The position numbers and the translations under genes were made by a program. Of a stretch of DNA of 40,251 nt, positions 34,293-40,251 are shown piece after piece. The notes under the pieces are model-generated. The model made no database searches. It had not been told where the DNA came from and saw only the letters and a program-made list of their open reading frames with translations. The DNA comes from an uncultured Clostridia bacterium (GTDB taxonomy: Bacteria > Bacillota > Clostridia > TANB77 > CAG-508): NCBI GenBank assembly GCA_947627755.1, contig CANQXD010000012.1, forward strand, positions 1 through 40,251, in the 5' to 3' direction. Each line of letters begins with the position of its first letter. Positions within the stretch are counted from its first letter, which is position 1.

Positions 34293-35432
34293 ATGAAAAT
34301 AAGATATTTTGACCATGCTGCGACCACAAACGTAAAAGAAGAAGTATTAAAAGAAATGTTACCTTATTTTTCTATCGAATATGGAAATGCTTCTTCGCTT
34401 TATAGCTTAGGAAGAACATCAAAAAGAGCAATAGAAGAATCAAGAAAAAGAGTAGCAAAAGCAATTAATGCAAAGCCAAAAGAAATCTATTTTACTTCTT
34501 GTGGAAGCGAAGCAGACAATTTAGCCTTAAAAGGAATTGCTTATCAATATAAAAATAAAGGAAAACACATTATTACTAGCAAAATAGAACATCCTGCTAT
34601 TTTAGAGACTTGTAAGACGTTAGAAAAACAAGGATATGAAATTACTTATTTAAATGTAGATGAAAATGGTTTTATTTCACTTTCGGAACTAGAATTTAGT
34701 ATAAGACCAGATACCATTTTAATTAGCATTATGTTTGCAAACAATGAAATAGGAACTATTCAGCCAATTGAGCAAATAGGACAAATCGCAAAGAAGCATA
34801 ATGTTTTGTTTCATACAGATAGCGTGCAAGCAGTAGGAAATGTAAAAATAGATGTAGAAGCAATGAACATTGACTTATTATCTATGTCTGCTCATAAATT
34901 CTACGGTCCAAAAGGAGTAGGAGCATTATATGTAAGAGAAGGAGTAGAATTTGAAAGAATCCAAGATGGAGGGCATCAGGAAAAAAATAAAAGAGCAGGA
35001 ACAGAAAATGTCGCAGGAATTGTAGGCTTAGGAAAGGCCATAGAACTTGCAAATGAAAATGTAGAAAAATATGAAAAAAAACTAACCGAGTTAAGAAACT
35101 ATTACTTTTCACAAATAGAAGAAAAAATATCAAACTATAAAATCAATGGTGATAAAGAAAAAAGACTGCCAGGAAATGCCAATATATCTTTTGAAGGAAT
35201 ACATGGAGAAGAATTACTATTAAAATTAGACCAAAAAGGAATCTGTGCATCAGCAGGAAGTGCGTGTAGTTCAGGAACACCGAGTCCTTCTCACGTATTA
35301 CTTGCAATTGGCTTAAAACCAGAGCTAGCTTATGGCTCTTTAAGAATTACATTAGGAGAAGAAAACACAAAAGAAGATATAGACTTTCTAGTAGAGCAAT
35401 TAGCAGAAATCATACCAAAATTGAGAAAGTGA
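34293..35432 (+). CDS. cysteine desulfurase (NifS/IscS family)
   Basis: A 379-residue PLP enzyme that takes sulfur from cysteine for Fe-S clusters and tRNA thiolation. It starts YFDHAATT, has the Schiff-base lysine K202 (SMSAHKFYGPKGVG) and the persulfide cysteine C325 (ASAGSACSSGTPSPSHVL), whose short loop is IscS/NifS group I. AAGGGAG is about 10 nt before the ATG. No IscU gene is adjacent. The MnmA domain at 24678-26264 is a likely acceptor; this is inference from the family. Confidence 0.93.
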   Translation: MKIRYFDHAATTNVKEEVLKEMLPYFSIEYGNASSLYSLGRTSKRAIEESRKRVAKAINAKPKEIYFTSCGSEADNLALKGIAYQYKNKGKHIITSKIEHPAILETCKTLEKQGYEITYLNVDENGFISLSELEFSIRPDTILISIMFANNEIGTIQPIEQIGQIAKKHNVLFHTDSVQAVGNVKIDVEAMNIDLLSMSAHKFYGPKGVGALYVREGVEFERIQDGGHQEKNKRAGTENVAGIVGLGKAIELANENVEKYEKKLTELRNYYFSQIEEKISNYKINGDKEKRLPGNANISFEGIHGEELLLKLDQKGICASAGSACSSGTPSPSHVLLAIGLKPELAYGSLRITLGEENTKEDIDFLVEQLAEIIPKLRK

Positions 35433-35437
35433 ACAGG

Positions 35438-35482
35438 AGGGACGCCCCTTTTCGTTCCAAAATGGAACGCTGGGGACACCCC
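35438..35482. repeat. GGGAC-core repeat after the desulfurase gene
   Basis: GGGACGCCCC and GGGGACACCCC flank CGTTCCA-AAA-TGGAACG, so the whole folds into one hairpin. The arm sequence differs again from the TACC type. It may double as a terminator. Confidence 0.75.
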
Positions 35483-35582
35483 TTCTTTTTTATATAGTAG
35501 GAAAGGCTCTTTTATTTGATTAAAAAAGTATAAAAAGAAAGAAAAAAAGCATACTAAAGAAAAAAAGGAAATGAAAGACAAT

Positions 35583-35933
35583 ATGGAAAAAATAAAAAAA
35601 GTGGTTATGGGCTTGATTGCAGGAGTTATTTGTGGTTTATTTGCTTCTGGCGGAGGACTTATTTTAGTTCCCGCTTTTCTTTATTTGCTAAAAGTAGAAG
35701 ACAAAAAGGCAAGAGGAACAGCAGTATGCTGTATTTTGCCAATGGTGGTAACAAGCAGTATTTTTTACTATAAAGAAAATTATATTGATTGGAATATTGG
35801 AATTCGTTGTGCTATTGGTGGAATTATAGGTGGAATAGTAGGCGCAAAGCTACTAAAAAAAATTCCGACTATATATGTGCGCATTTTATTTAGTTTATTT
35901 TTATTTTTTGTGTCTATAAAGATGCTTTTTTAA
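35583..35933 (+). CDS. half-size TauE/SafE-family protein 1
   Basis: 116 residues with four hydrophobic segments. The N-terminal repeat of the TauE/SafE (DUF81) fold is recognisable: GLIAGVICGLFASGGGLILVPAFL, then ARGTAVCCILPM. Full-length members have about 250 residues made of two such halves, so this is one half. The ATG at 35571 touches AAAGGAA; the ATG at 35583 is spaced better and is preferred. The next gene encodes a second half. Confidence 0.8.
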   Translation: MEKIKKVVMGLIAGVICGLFASGGGLILVPAFLYLLKVEDKKARGTAVCCILPMVVTSSIFYYKENYIDWNIGIRCAIGGIIGGIVGAKLLKKIPTIYVRILFSLFLFFVSIKMLF

Positions 35934-36018
35934 AGCCTATACAAAAAAATGCATGAAATACAAAAAAAGAAGAATACTAGAAAGAAGCAGATATATAGAA
36001 AAAATTAAATGATATTAG

Positions 36019-36053
36019 AGGTTTATAGGTAAAACCTTAAAAACCTAAATATA
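36019..36053 (+). repeat. hairpin leader, copy 2
   Basis: AGGTTTATAGGT (36019-36030) and AAAAACCTAAATATA (36039-36053), identical to the two blocks at 138-174 but with a different loop. It stands 25 bp before the start of the second TauE-like gene. Confidence 0.5.
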
Positions 36054-36078
36054 AAATAAAAGGAAAATAAATCCAAAA

Positions 36079-36456
36079 ATGTTAGAAATTATCTTTGGCA
36101 TAATTGCAGGAATAGTAACAGGATTAGGAATGGGTGGAGGAACTATTTTAATTTTATTTCTTTCCTTATTTTTAGGACTAGACCAACACATAGCACAAGC
36201 CACTAACTTAGTATTCTTTATTCCAACTTCTTTAGCTGCCATTTTCACCAACATCAAACAAAAAAATATAGACGCAAAACTTGCTCTTAGTATTTCATTT
36301 TATGGAATTATTGGAGCGTGTTTAGGCGCAATTATTGCAAAAAATATTAGTTCCGAGAATTTAAAAAAGTACTTTGCAATTTTTATTTTACTAATTGCAA
36401 TACATGAAGTATATGAATTATATAAAGAGTATAAAACAAAAAGAAAAAACGCATAA
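36079..36456 (+). CDS. half-size TauE/SafE-family protein 2
   Basis: 125 residues with about four hydrophobic segments and the half-repeat pattern FGIIAGIVTGLGMGGGTILILFL, QATNLVFFIP, ending in a Lys-rich cytoplasmic tail. Together with the upstream half it would make a complete eight-helix TauE/SafE carrier as a heterodimer. The two genes are 145 bp apart with no shared frame, so this is not a simple frameshift of one gene. AAAAGGA precedes the ATG at about 14 nt. The substrate is unknown; the family exports sulfite and organosulfonates. Confidence 0.8.
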   Translation: MLEIIFGIIAGIVTGLGMGGGTILILFLSLFLGLDQHIAQATNLVFFIPTSLAAIFTNIKQKNIDAKLALSISFYGIIGACLGAIIAKNISSENLKKYFAIFILLIAIHEVYELYKEYKTKRKNA

Positions 36457-36489
36457 TAAGAATAAGAAATTAAGAAAAGGAGGAAAGAA

Positions 36490-36636
36490 ATGGATATGAA
36501 ATTTATTAAAGGTATGATTATGGGTGGAATTGTTTCTGCAGGTGCAATGATGATGTATAAAGAAATGACAGGAAGTAGCAAGAAGCAAATGATAAAAAAA
36601 GGAAAACAATTTGCTAAAAAAATGGGCATACTATAA
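36490..36636 (+). CDS. 48-residue membrane-associated peptide
   Basis: The ORF starts MDMKFIKGMIMGGIVSAGAM and ends KKGKQFAKKMGIL. A Gly/Met-rich hydrophobic N-terminal segment is followed by a basic amphipathic tail, as in small YtxH-like proteins. A strong AAAGGAGG lies 7 nt before the ATG, which makes it convincing despite its size. It could be the third gene of the TauE operon. Confidence 0.65.
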   Translation: MDMKFIKGMIMGGIVSAGAMMMYKEMTGSSKKQMIKKGKQFAKKMGIL

Positions 36637-36640
36637 AAAA

Positions 36641-36751
36641 TACCATTGGGGACGTTTCCTTTTGGTATATCTGTCCCTTTTGGTACTTTTATCATGATAT
36701 TATAAATACCATTAGGGACAGATATACCAAAAGGAAACGTCCCCAATGGTA
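36641..36751. repeat. GGGAC-core inverted repeat (two 45-bp arms)
   Basis: The left arm 36641-36685 and right arm 36707-36751 are reverse complements except for two bases near the loop. The left arm differs by one or two bases from that at 4636-4680, and the right arm is the version found as a single unit inside mfd. It lies between convergent genes. Confidence 0.88.
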
Positions 36752-36759
36752 ACTATATT

Positions 36760-37215
36760 TTATTCACAGTCTTCACAATTTTTTTCACAAGGCTTCTCAC
36801 AAGGTTTTTCAGATGGTTTGCATCCTTTGAAATCATGTTTACAATCTAATTTAACGCCTTTTAAGCATTTTCCTTCGTGTTTGCATTCTGTACAAATCTT
36901 ACAATGTTTTACGTTATCTACCCAAATTTCGATAGCATAACATTTGTTAGAGCATAAAGGTCCAAAAACAAAATCTCCATCTTTATCAGTAAAAGTATGA
37001 GATACTGGTCTTCTTTCTTCTTTGCCACAGTCATATACAACCTCAATTAGTTTTACAACAGCATCTGCTACTGGATCTCCATAGCAGTCCTTAATTACAC
37101 CATAAATAACATTTCTGTTATCTTCAGGTAAACGGATATCAAGGTCAAATTGTTTGCCAGAAGCAATTACTCCGTCAACGTCTACGACAGGACATATATT
37201 TTTATCGTATTCCAT
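36760..37215 (-). CDS. carboxypeptidase-regulatory-like domain with Cys-rich tail
   Basis: 151 residues without a signal peptide. The middle (about 30-105) resembles a CarboxypepD_reg/CNA-B-like beta-sandwich (GVIKDCYGDPVADAVVKLIEV, FTDKDGDFVFGPL). The last 45 residues hold many cysteines (CKICTECKHEGKC, then KPCEKPCEKNC repeats). Similar small proteins in Clostridia are linked to the spore or cell surface, but no role is proven. The ATG at 37227 abuts the ribosome binding site; the one at 37215, 12 nt away, is preferred. Confidence 0.7.
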   Translation of the reverse strand: MEYDKNICPVVDVDGVIASGKQFDLDIRLPEDNRNVIYGVIKDCYGDPVADAVVKLIEVVYDCGKEERRPVSHTFTDKDGDFVFGPLCSNKCYAIEIWVDNVKHCKICTECKHEGKCLKGVKLDCKHDFKGCKPSEKPCEKPCEKNCEDCE

Positions 37216-37348
37216 AATTTTAATCATCCCTTCTAAATTTTATTGATTTAGCATATAGCTTATTATATAATATGAAACAAGAATACAAAAAGTGTCTTAT
37301 TTTGTAGAAATAAAAAATAATGTATAATGAAACAAGCATCACAATAAA

Positions 37349-37383
37349 AATGTCTCTTTAGAAAACGTCCCCAAAGAGACATT
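37349..37383. repeat. GGGAC-core repeat upstream of murI
   Basis: AATGTCTCTTT/AAAGAGACATT inverted repeat around AGAAAACGTCCCC. It ends 4 bp before the murI ribosome binding site. Confidence 0.7.
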
Positions 37384-37397
37384 AAAAAGGAGGAAAT

Positions 37398-38201
37398 ATG
37401 GCAGATACAAGACCAATAGGCATGTTCGACTCAGGAGTCGGAGGACTTACCGTTTTAAAAGAATTTAGAAAGCAGAATCCACAAGAGAATATTATATATT
37501 TAGGCGACACCAAAAGTTTCCCTTATGGAAGTAAATCGAAAGAAAGCATTATAGAGCTTACGAAAAAAGGGATTGATTTTTTACTAGAAAAAAATGTAAA
37601 AGCAATTGTAATTGCCTGTGGAACAGCAACTTCACAAGCGTTAGAAGAAGTGCAAAAACAATATAAAATACCAATTATCGGAATTATTGATTCTACCGTG
37701 CAATATATAAAGGAACAAACAAAATTAAGAAAAGTAGGAATTATTGCTACAACAGGTACCATTCGTAGTAAAGGTTGGCAAAATAAAATACATAGTCAAA
37801 TACCAGATGCAGTTCTTTCTTATAAGGCATGTCCACTTTTAGCACCAATGGCAGAAGAAGGTTGGACAGAAAATGAAATTGCTAAACTAACAATTCAAGA
37901 ATATTTGAAAGGTTTTTATGATATTGATTGCTTAATTTTAGGATGTACACATTATCCTTTATTTAAAAAGTGCATTCAAGAAGAATTAGGAAAAAAGGTA
38001 GAAATTATTAACACAGGTGAGAAGTTAGCAAAAGATATGCAAAAGATTTTAATTAACGAGCAAAAACAAAATGAAAGCACAGAGGAAGGAAACTTCGAAA
38101 TATATTTAACAGATACAGAGACTAATTTCTTACGTGTTGCAAGCAAATTATTAAAAGATACCGAAATAAAAGAAAAAATAAAAAAAGCAGATGTGGAATA
38201 A
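37398..38201 (+). CDS. murI: glutamate racemase
   Basis: Makes D-glutamate for peptidoglycan, the residue that MurT/GatD would amidate. 267 residues with FDSGVGGLTVL (D11, S12), the first catalytic Cys C74 in ACGTATS and the second C183 in LGCTHYP. The residue after C74 is Gly, where most racemases have Asn (ACNTA). Both cysteines are kept, so activity is likely. AGGAGG lies 6 nt before the ATG. Confidence 0.93.
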   Translation: MADTRPIGMFDSGVGGLTVLKEFRKQNPQENIIYLGDTKSFPYGSKSKESIIELTKKGIDFLLEKNVKAIVIACGTATSQALEEVQKQYKIPIIGIIDSTVQYIKEQTKLRKVGIIATTGTIRSKGWQNKIHSQIPDAVLSYKACPLLAPMAEEGWTENEIAKLTIQEYLKGFYDIDCLILGCTHYPLFKKCIQEELGKKVEIINTGEKLAKDMQKILINEQKQNESTEEGNFEIYLTDTETNFLRVASKLLKDTEIKEKIKKADVE

Positions 38202-38249
38202 AATTAAAACCCCACCATATATATAATAAAAAACGGAAAGGGGTTAAGT

Positions 38250-38861
38250 ATGAAAAGAATAAAAATAATTTCATTTATTTTAATCATGTTACTAATGATA
38301 AGCATCGGTGCAACATCTTTTGCAGCAATAGACCAAACAATTTACTTTGATGTTCAGTATGATGGAGAAATAAATTTAAATGAAGAAAAAATATCTGTTA
38401 CAACATTAGGAGGAAAGGCAACACCTCAGCATACAAATGTAAGAATCAAAGTAGATGTAGAAGGCCCAGCTATTCCAAAATTACTTGCTACAGATTCAAC
38501 AGGAAAAGAATATGATATTGCACAAATTGGTTATTGGGGACCAGAACAAGGTTTTCCAATTCAAGGAGACTTTCACAATGAAACCATGGTAAGGTCAACT
38601 TACCCAGTAGCAGGTACTTATAAAATAACGTTAAGCTTACTAGATGTAGGAAATAATAATGATTTACTAGCACAAAGAGAGTTTACCTTTGAAGTAAAAG
38701 GGGAAGAAGTAAAAGAAGAACCAATTGCAAATGCAGTTGTAGATGAACCAACTACAGAACTTCCAAAAACGGGAACTTCTTTATTAGAAATAGCTATCTA
38801 TGCAATTATTTTAGTTGCTATTGTATATGCTGTATACCAAATAAGACAAAGAAGAAAATAA
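38250..38861 (+). CDS. secreted LPXTG-anchored surface protein
   Basis: 203 residues with an N-terminal signal peptide (about 1-26, ending TSFAA) and one beta-rich extracellular domain (about 27-150). A Glu/Pro/Val linker leads to the sorting signal LPKTG (171-175), a hydrophobic helix and the basic tail RQRRK. The sortase at 38982-39614 is encoded just downstream and is the likely anchor enzyme. AAAGGGG is 6 nt before the ATG. The domain itself is not one I can name. Confidence 0.88.
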   Translation: MKRIKIISFILIMLLMISIGATSFAAIDQTIYFDVQYDGEINLNEEKISVTTLGGKATPQHTNVRIKVDVEGPAIPKLLATDSTGKEYDIAQIGYWGPEQGFPIQGDFHNETMVRSTYPVAGTYKITLSLLDVGNNNDLLAQREFTFEVKGEEVKEEPIANAVVDEPTTELPKTGTSLLEIAIYAIILVAIVYAVYQIRQRRK

Positions 38862-38903
38862 AAGAAAAACGAAGGGAGAAAAATCCTGTACTATATAAAA
38901 AAC

Positions 38904-38934
38904 AAAAGAGCGACTTACGTGTAAAGTCGCTTTT
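38904..38934 (+). terminator. terminator of the LPXTG gene
   Basis: AAAAGAGCGACTT/AAAGTCGCTTTT stem with a T run, between the LPXTG protein gene and the sortase gene. Confidence 0.75.
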
Positions 38935-38981
38935 AAAATGTAAAAAATAATTTAGAGAAAGGAATCGATTTTAAGATAAAA

Positions 38982-39614
38982 TTGAAAGCAAAAATTATAA
39001 AAATAAAAAAGCCACTCATTTTTTCTTCTCTTTTATTTCTTCTCTTTTTAGGAGGTATCTTTACTATTTGCATGGACCAAGTAGATAATCTCTCTTTTGA
39101 GACAAAACAAGTGAGCAGTAAAGTAAAAATAAAAAAGGAAAATACAATAGTAGAACCAAAAGTAATGGAGGATAATATTGCCCTTAACTTAATAGAATAT
39201 GAAAATTTTCCAAGAGAATATCGAGGTTACAAAGTAGTAGGTAAAATTACGATACCAAAATTAGAAATTGAAAAATATATTATAGAAGAAACCACAGAAG
39301 AAAGCTTGAAAGCTTCTGTTACCAAAACATCTGGACCAAAGGTAAATGAAATTGGAAACTTCTGCATTTCTGGACACAATTATAACCAAACTTTTGGAAG
39401 AATTAAAGAATTAGAGGTAGGAGACAAAATTATTATGACAGATACTTACAATAGAGAAATTACTTATGAAGTTTATGATACGTATAAAGTAAGCCCTACC
39501 GATACATCTTGTTTAAGCCAAGAAACAGACGGAGAAAGGGAGGTAACACTTATTACTTGCACTTTAGGTGCAATAAAAAGAAACATTGTAAAAGCCATTG
39601 AGGTATATGATTAA
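38982..39614 (+). CDS. sortase (class D/B-like), weak start
   Basis: About 210 residues. It has an N-terminal basic stretch and membrane helix (about 10-30), a linker, and the sortase barrel from about 75 (KVVGKITIPKLEIEKYIIEE) with H132 (SGHNYNQ), C193 (LITCTLG) and R200 (KRNIV). No ATG is available. The TTG at 38982 is 18 nt from AGAAAGGA; an ATA at 38976 is in frame but non-standard. Initiation is therefore poor or unusual, or the start codon has mutated. It follows the LPXTG protein gene across a terminator, so read-through may supply low expression. Confidence 0.85.
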   Translation: MKAKIIKIKKPLIFSSLLFLLFLGGIFTICMDQVDNLSFETKQVSSKVKIKKENTIVEPKVMEDNIALNLIEYENFPREYRGYKVVGKITIPKLEIEKYIIEETTEESLKASVTKTSGPKVNEIGNFCISGHNYNQTFGRIKELEVGDKIIMTDTYNREITYEVYDTYKVSPTDTSCLSQETDGEREVTLITCTLGAIKRNIVKAIEVYD

Positions 39615-39641
39615 AAAGATGCATAAACCTTCTACTATATA

Positions 39642-39671
39642 AATAAGCCTACCGAACTACGATAGGCTTAT
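39642..39671. terminator. bidirectional terminator
   Basis: AATAAGCCTA/TAGGCTTAT stem with AT-rich flanks between the convergent sortase and 130-residue genes. Confidence 0.8.
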
Positions 39672-39675
39672 AATT

Positions 39676-40068
39676 TTACTTTGAATTATAAATGCTTTTT
39701 TGAATTTCTGCCATACATTCATTAGCAATACTTGCAACCGATGACCAAGAGGCAACCTGTTGAGATAATGGTTTTACCATATTATATAAATCAGAGATTG
39801 TCTGCAAGGCTTCACTTTTGCTTGAACAGAATGTATTTAGTTGTTTTTGAAAATGTTGTGCAATTTCATCAGAAGAATCAATATATGAAAATTGCTTATC
39901 TACCTCCTGTTTAAAAGCATTCTGTGAAAAATTTTTTCCTTCTACAAAAATTTTGAGATTATCTAAAATATTAGATAACTTTGTAAAAGGATCATTGCTT
40001 TGTTTGTTTGGATTGTTTATAGCATTTAAAATCTGTTGTTGGTAGTTTTCAAATCTTTTGATATCCAT
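39676..40068 (-). CDS. soluble helical protein, unknown
   Basis: 130 residues, Gln/Asn/Ser-rich and helical (RFENYQQQILNAIN, QQVASWSSVASIANECMAEI). It has no membrane segment or signal. The size and all-helical character recall WXG100-like or DUF-type small proteins, but no diagnostic motif is present. GGAGGG precedes the ATG and a good promoter lies upstream. Confidence 0.7.
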   Translation of the reverse strand: MDIKRFENYQQQILNAINNPNKQSNDPFTKLSNILDNLKIFVEGKNFSQNAFKQEVDKQFSYIDSSDEIAQHFQKQLNTFCSSKSEALQTISDLYNMVKPLSQQVASWSSVASIANECMAEIQKSIYNSK

Positions 40069-40133
40069 AGGATGCCCTCCAAAAATATTAATTTTTTGTT
40101 GCTAAATGAAAAAACTACTTTAAATATAAATAA

Positions 40134-40162
40134 ATTATAACACAAAATTGATTTTTTGTAAA
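40134..40162 (-). promoter_or_regulatory. promoter of the 130-residue gene
   Basis: Minus-strand TTTACA (40162-40157), 17 bp, TATAAT (40139-40134). Confidence 0.65.
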
Positions 40163-40251
40163 ATTGGTTTGAAATTTGATAGTGTAAAATAGTTTCGGAA
40201 TGCAAAAAAAGAAAACCTTTGATATAATGTTTTAAATAAAAAATATAACAA

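Noticed and set aside
1..40251. Random sequencing error as full explanation of the four frame breaks
   Set aside because: Not excluded for any one site, but random errors would not all hit an in-frame CGG before A or T while about 35 kb of other coding sequence stays in frame. A motif-specific artefact remains possible and is listed as an alternative.

Overview
The window comes from a low-GC (roughly 30% G+C by eye) Gram-positive bacterium of the class Clostridia. The evidence is AGGAGG-type ribosome binding sites, TTGACA/TATAAT promoters, a YlbJ sporulation protein, sortases with an LPXTG protein, a MurT/GatD pair, CarD, and a dnaG-rpoD operon. The many compact or fused housekeeping proteins suggest an uncultured, host-associated lineage; that placement is inference.

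Layout. 1-2.7 kb: mtaB, a 74-residue unknown and a Yip1-like membrane protein. 2.8-5.1 kb: a compact alanyl-tRNA synthetase and a HIT protein. 5.3-6.6 kb: two tandem sortases. 6.8-10.9 kb: carD, then dnaG-rpoD. 11-12.6 kb: a decayed nitroreductase, a class I glutamine amidotransferase, a gene-poor structured stretch and an elongator tRNA-Met. 12.7-14.7 kb (minus strand): two small unknowns and ylbJ. 14.9-20.1 kb: mfd, a SpoU methyltransferase and an acidic membrane protein. 20.1-24.5 kb: yvcK and asnS on the minus strand, divergent from aspS. 24.7-28.3 kb: a peptide deformylase-MnmA fusion, a long palindromic element, a coiled-coil protein and a pilin-like/FGE-like surface protein. 28.5-30.8 kb: a metal-responsive repressor with two operators and a CPC-type P-type ATPase. 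30.9-33 kb: murT-gatD. 33-36.6 kb: small unknowns, a cysteine desulfurase, two half-size TauE proteins and a 48-residue peptide. 36.6-40 kb: a Cys-rich protein, murI, an LPXTG protein with its own sortase, and a small unknown.

Most striking signal. Four genes (mtaB, the spoU methyltransferase, yvcK and the pilin-like gene) are each broken by one extra nucleotide. In all four the break falls exactly on an in-frame CGG triplet, and a +1 step from CGG to the overlapping GGA or GGT glycine codon restores the full family sequence. I found only two other in-frame CGG triplets in the window, both near N-termini and both followed by C. This looks like systematic +1 recoding (or quadruplet decoding) at CGG-A/T rather than random decay.

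Second theme. A dispersed palindromic repeat family with a GGGACG/GGGACA core occurs at about eight places. One 45-bp arm sits in frame inside mfd as 15 codons. Functionally the window mixes translation and RNA modification (AlaRS, AsnRS, AspRS, Def-MnmA, MtaB, SpoU, IscS-like desulfurase), transcription (RpoD, CarD, Mfd), replication (DnaG) and cell envelope (MurT/GatD, MurI, YvcK, sortases).
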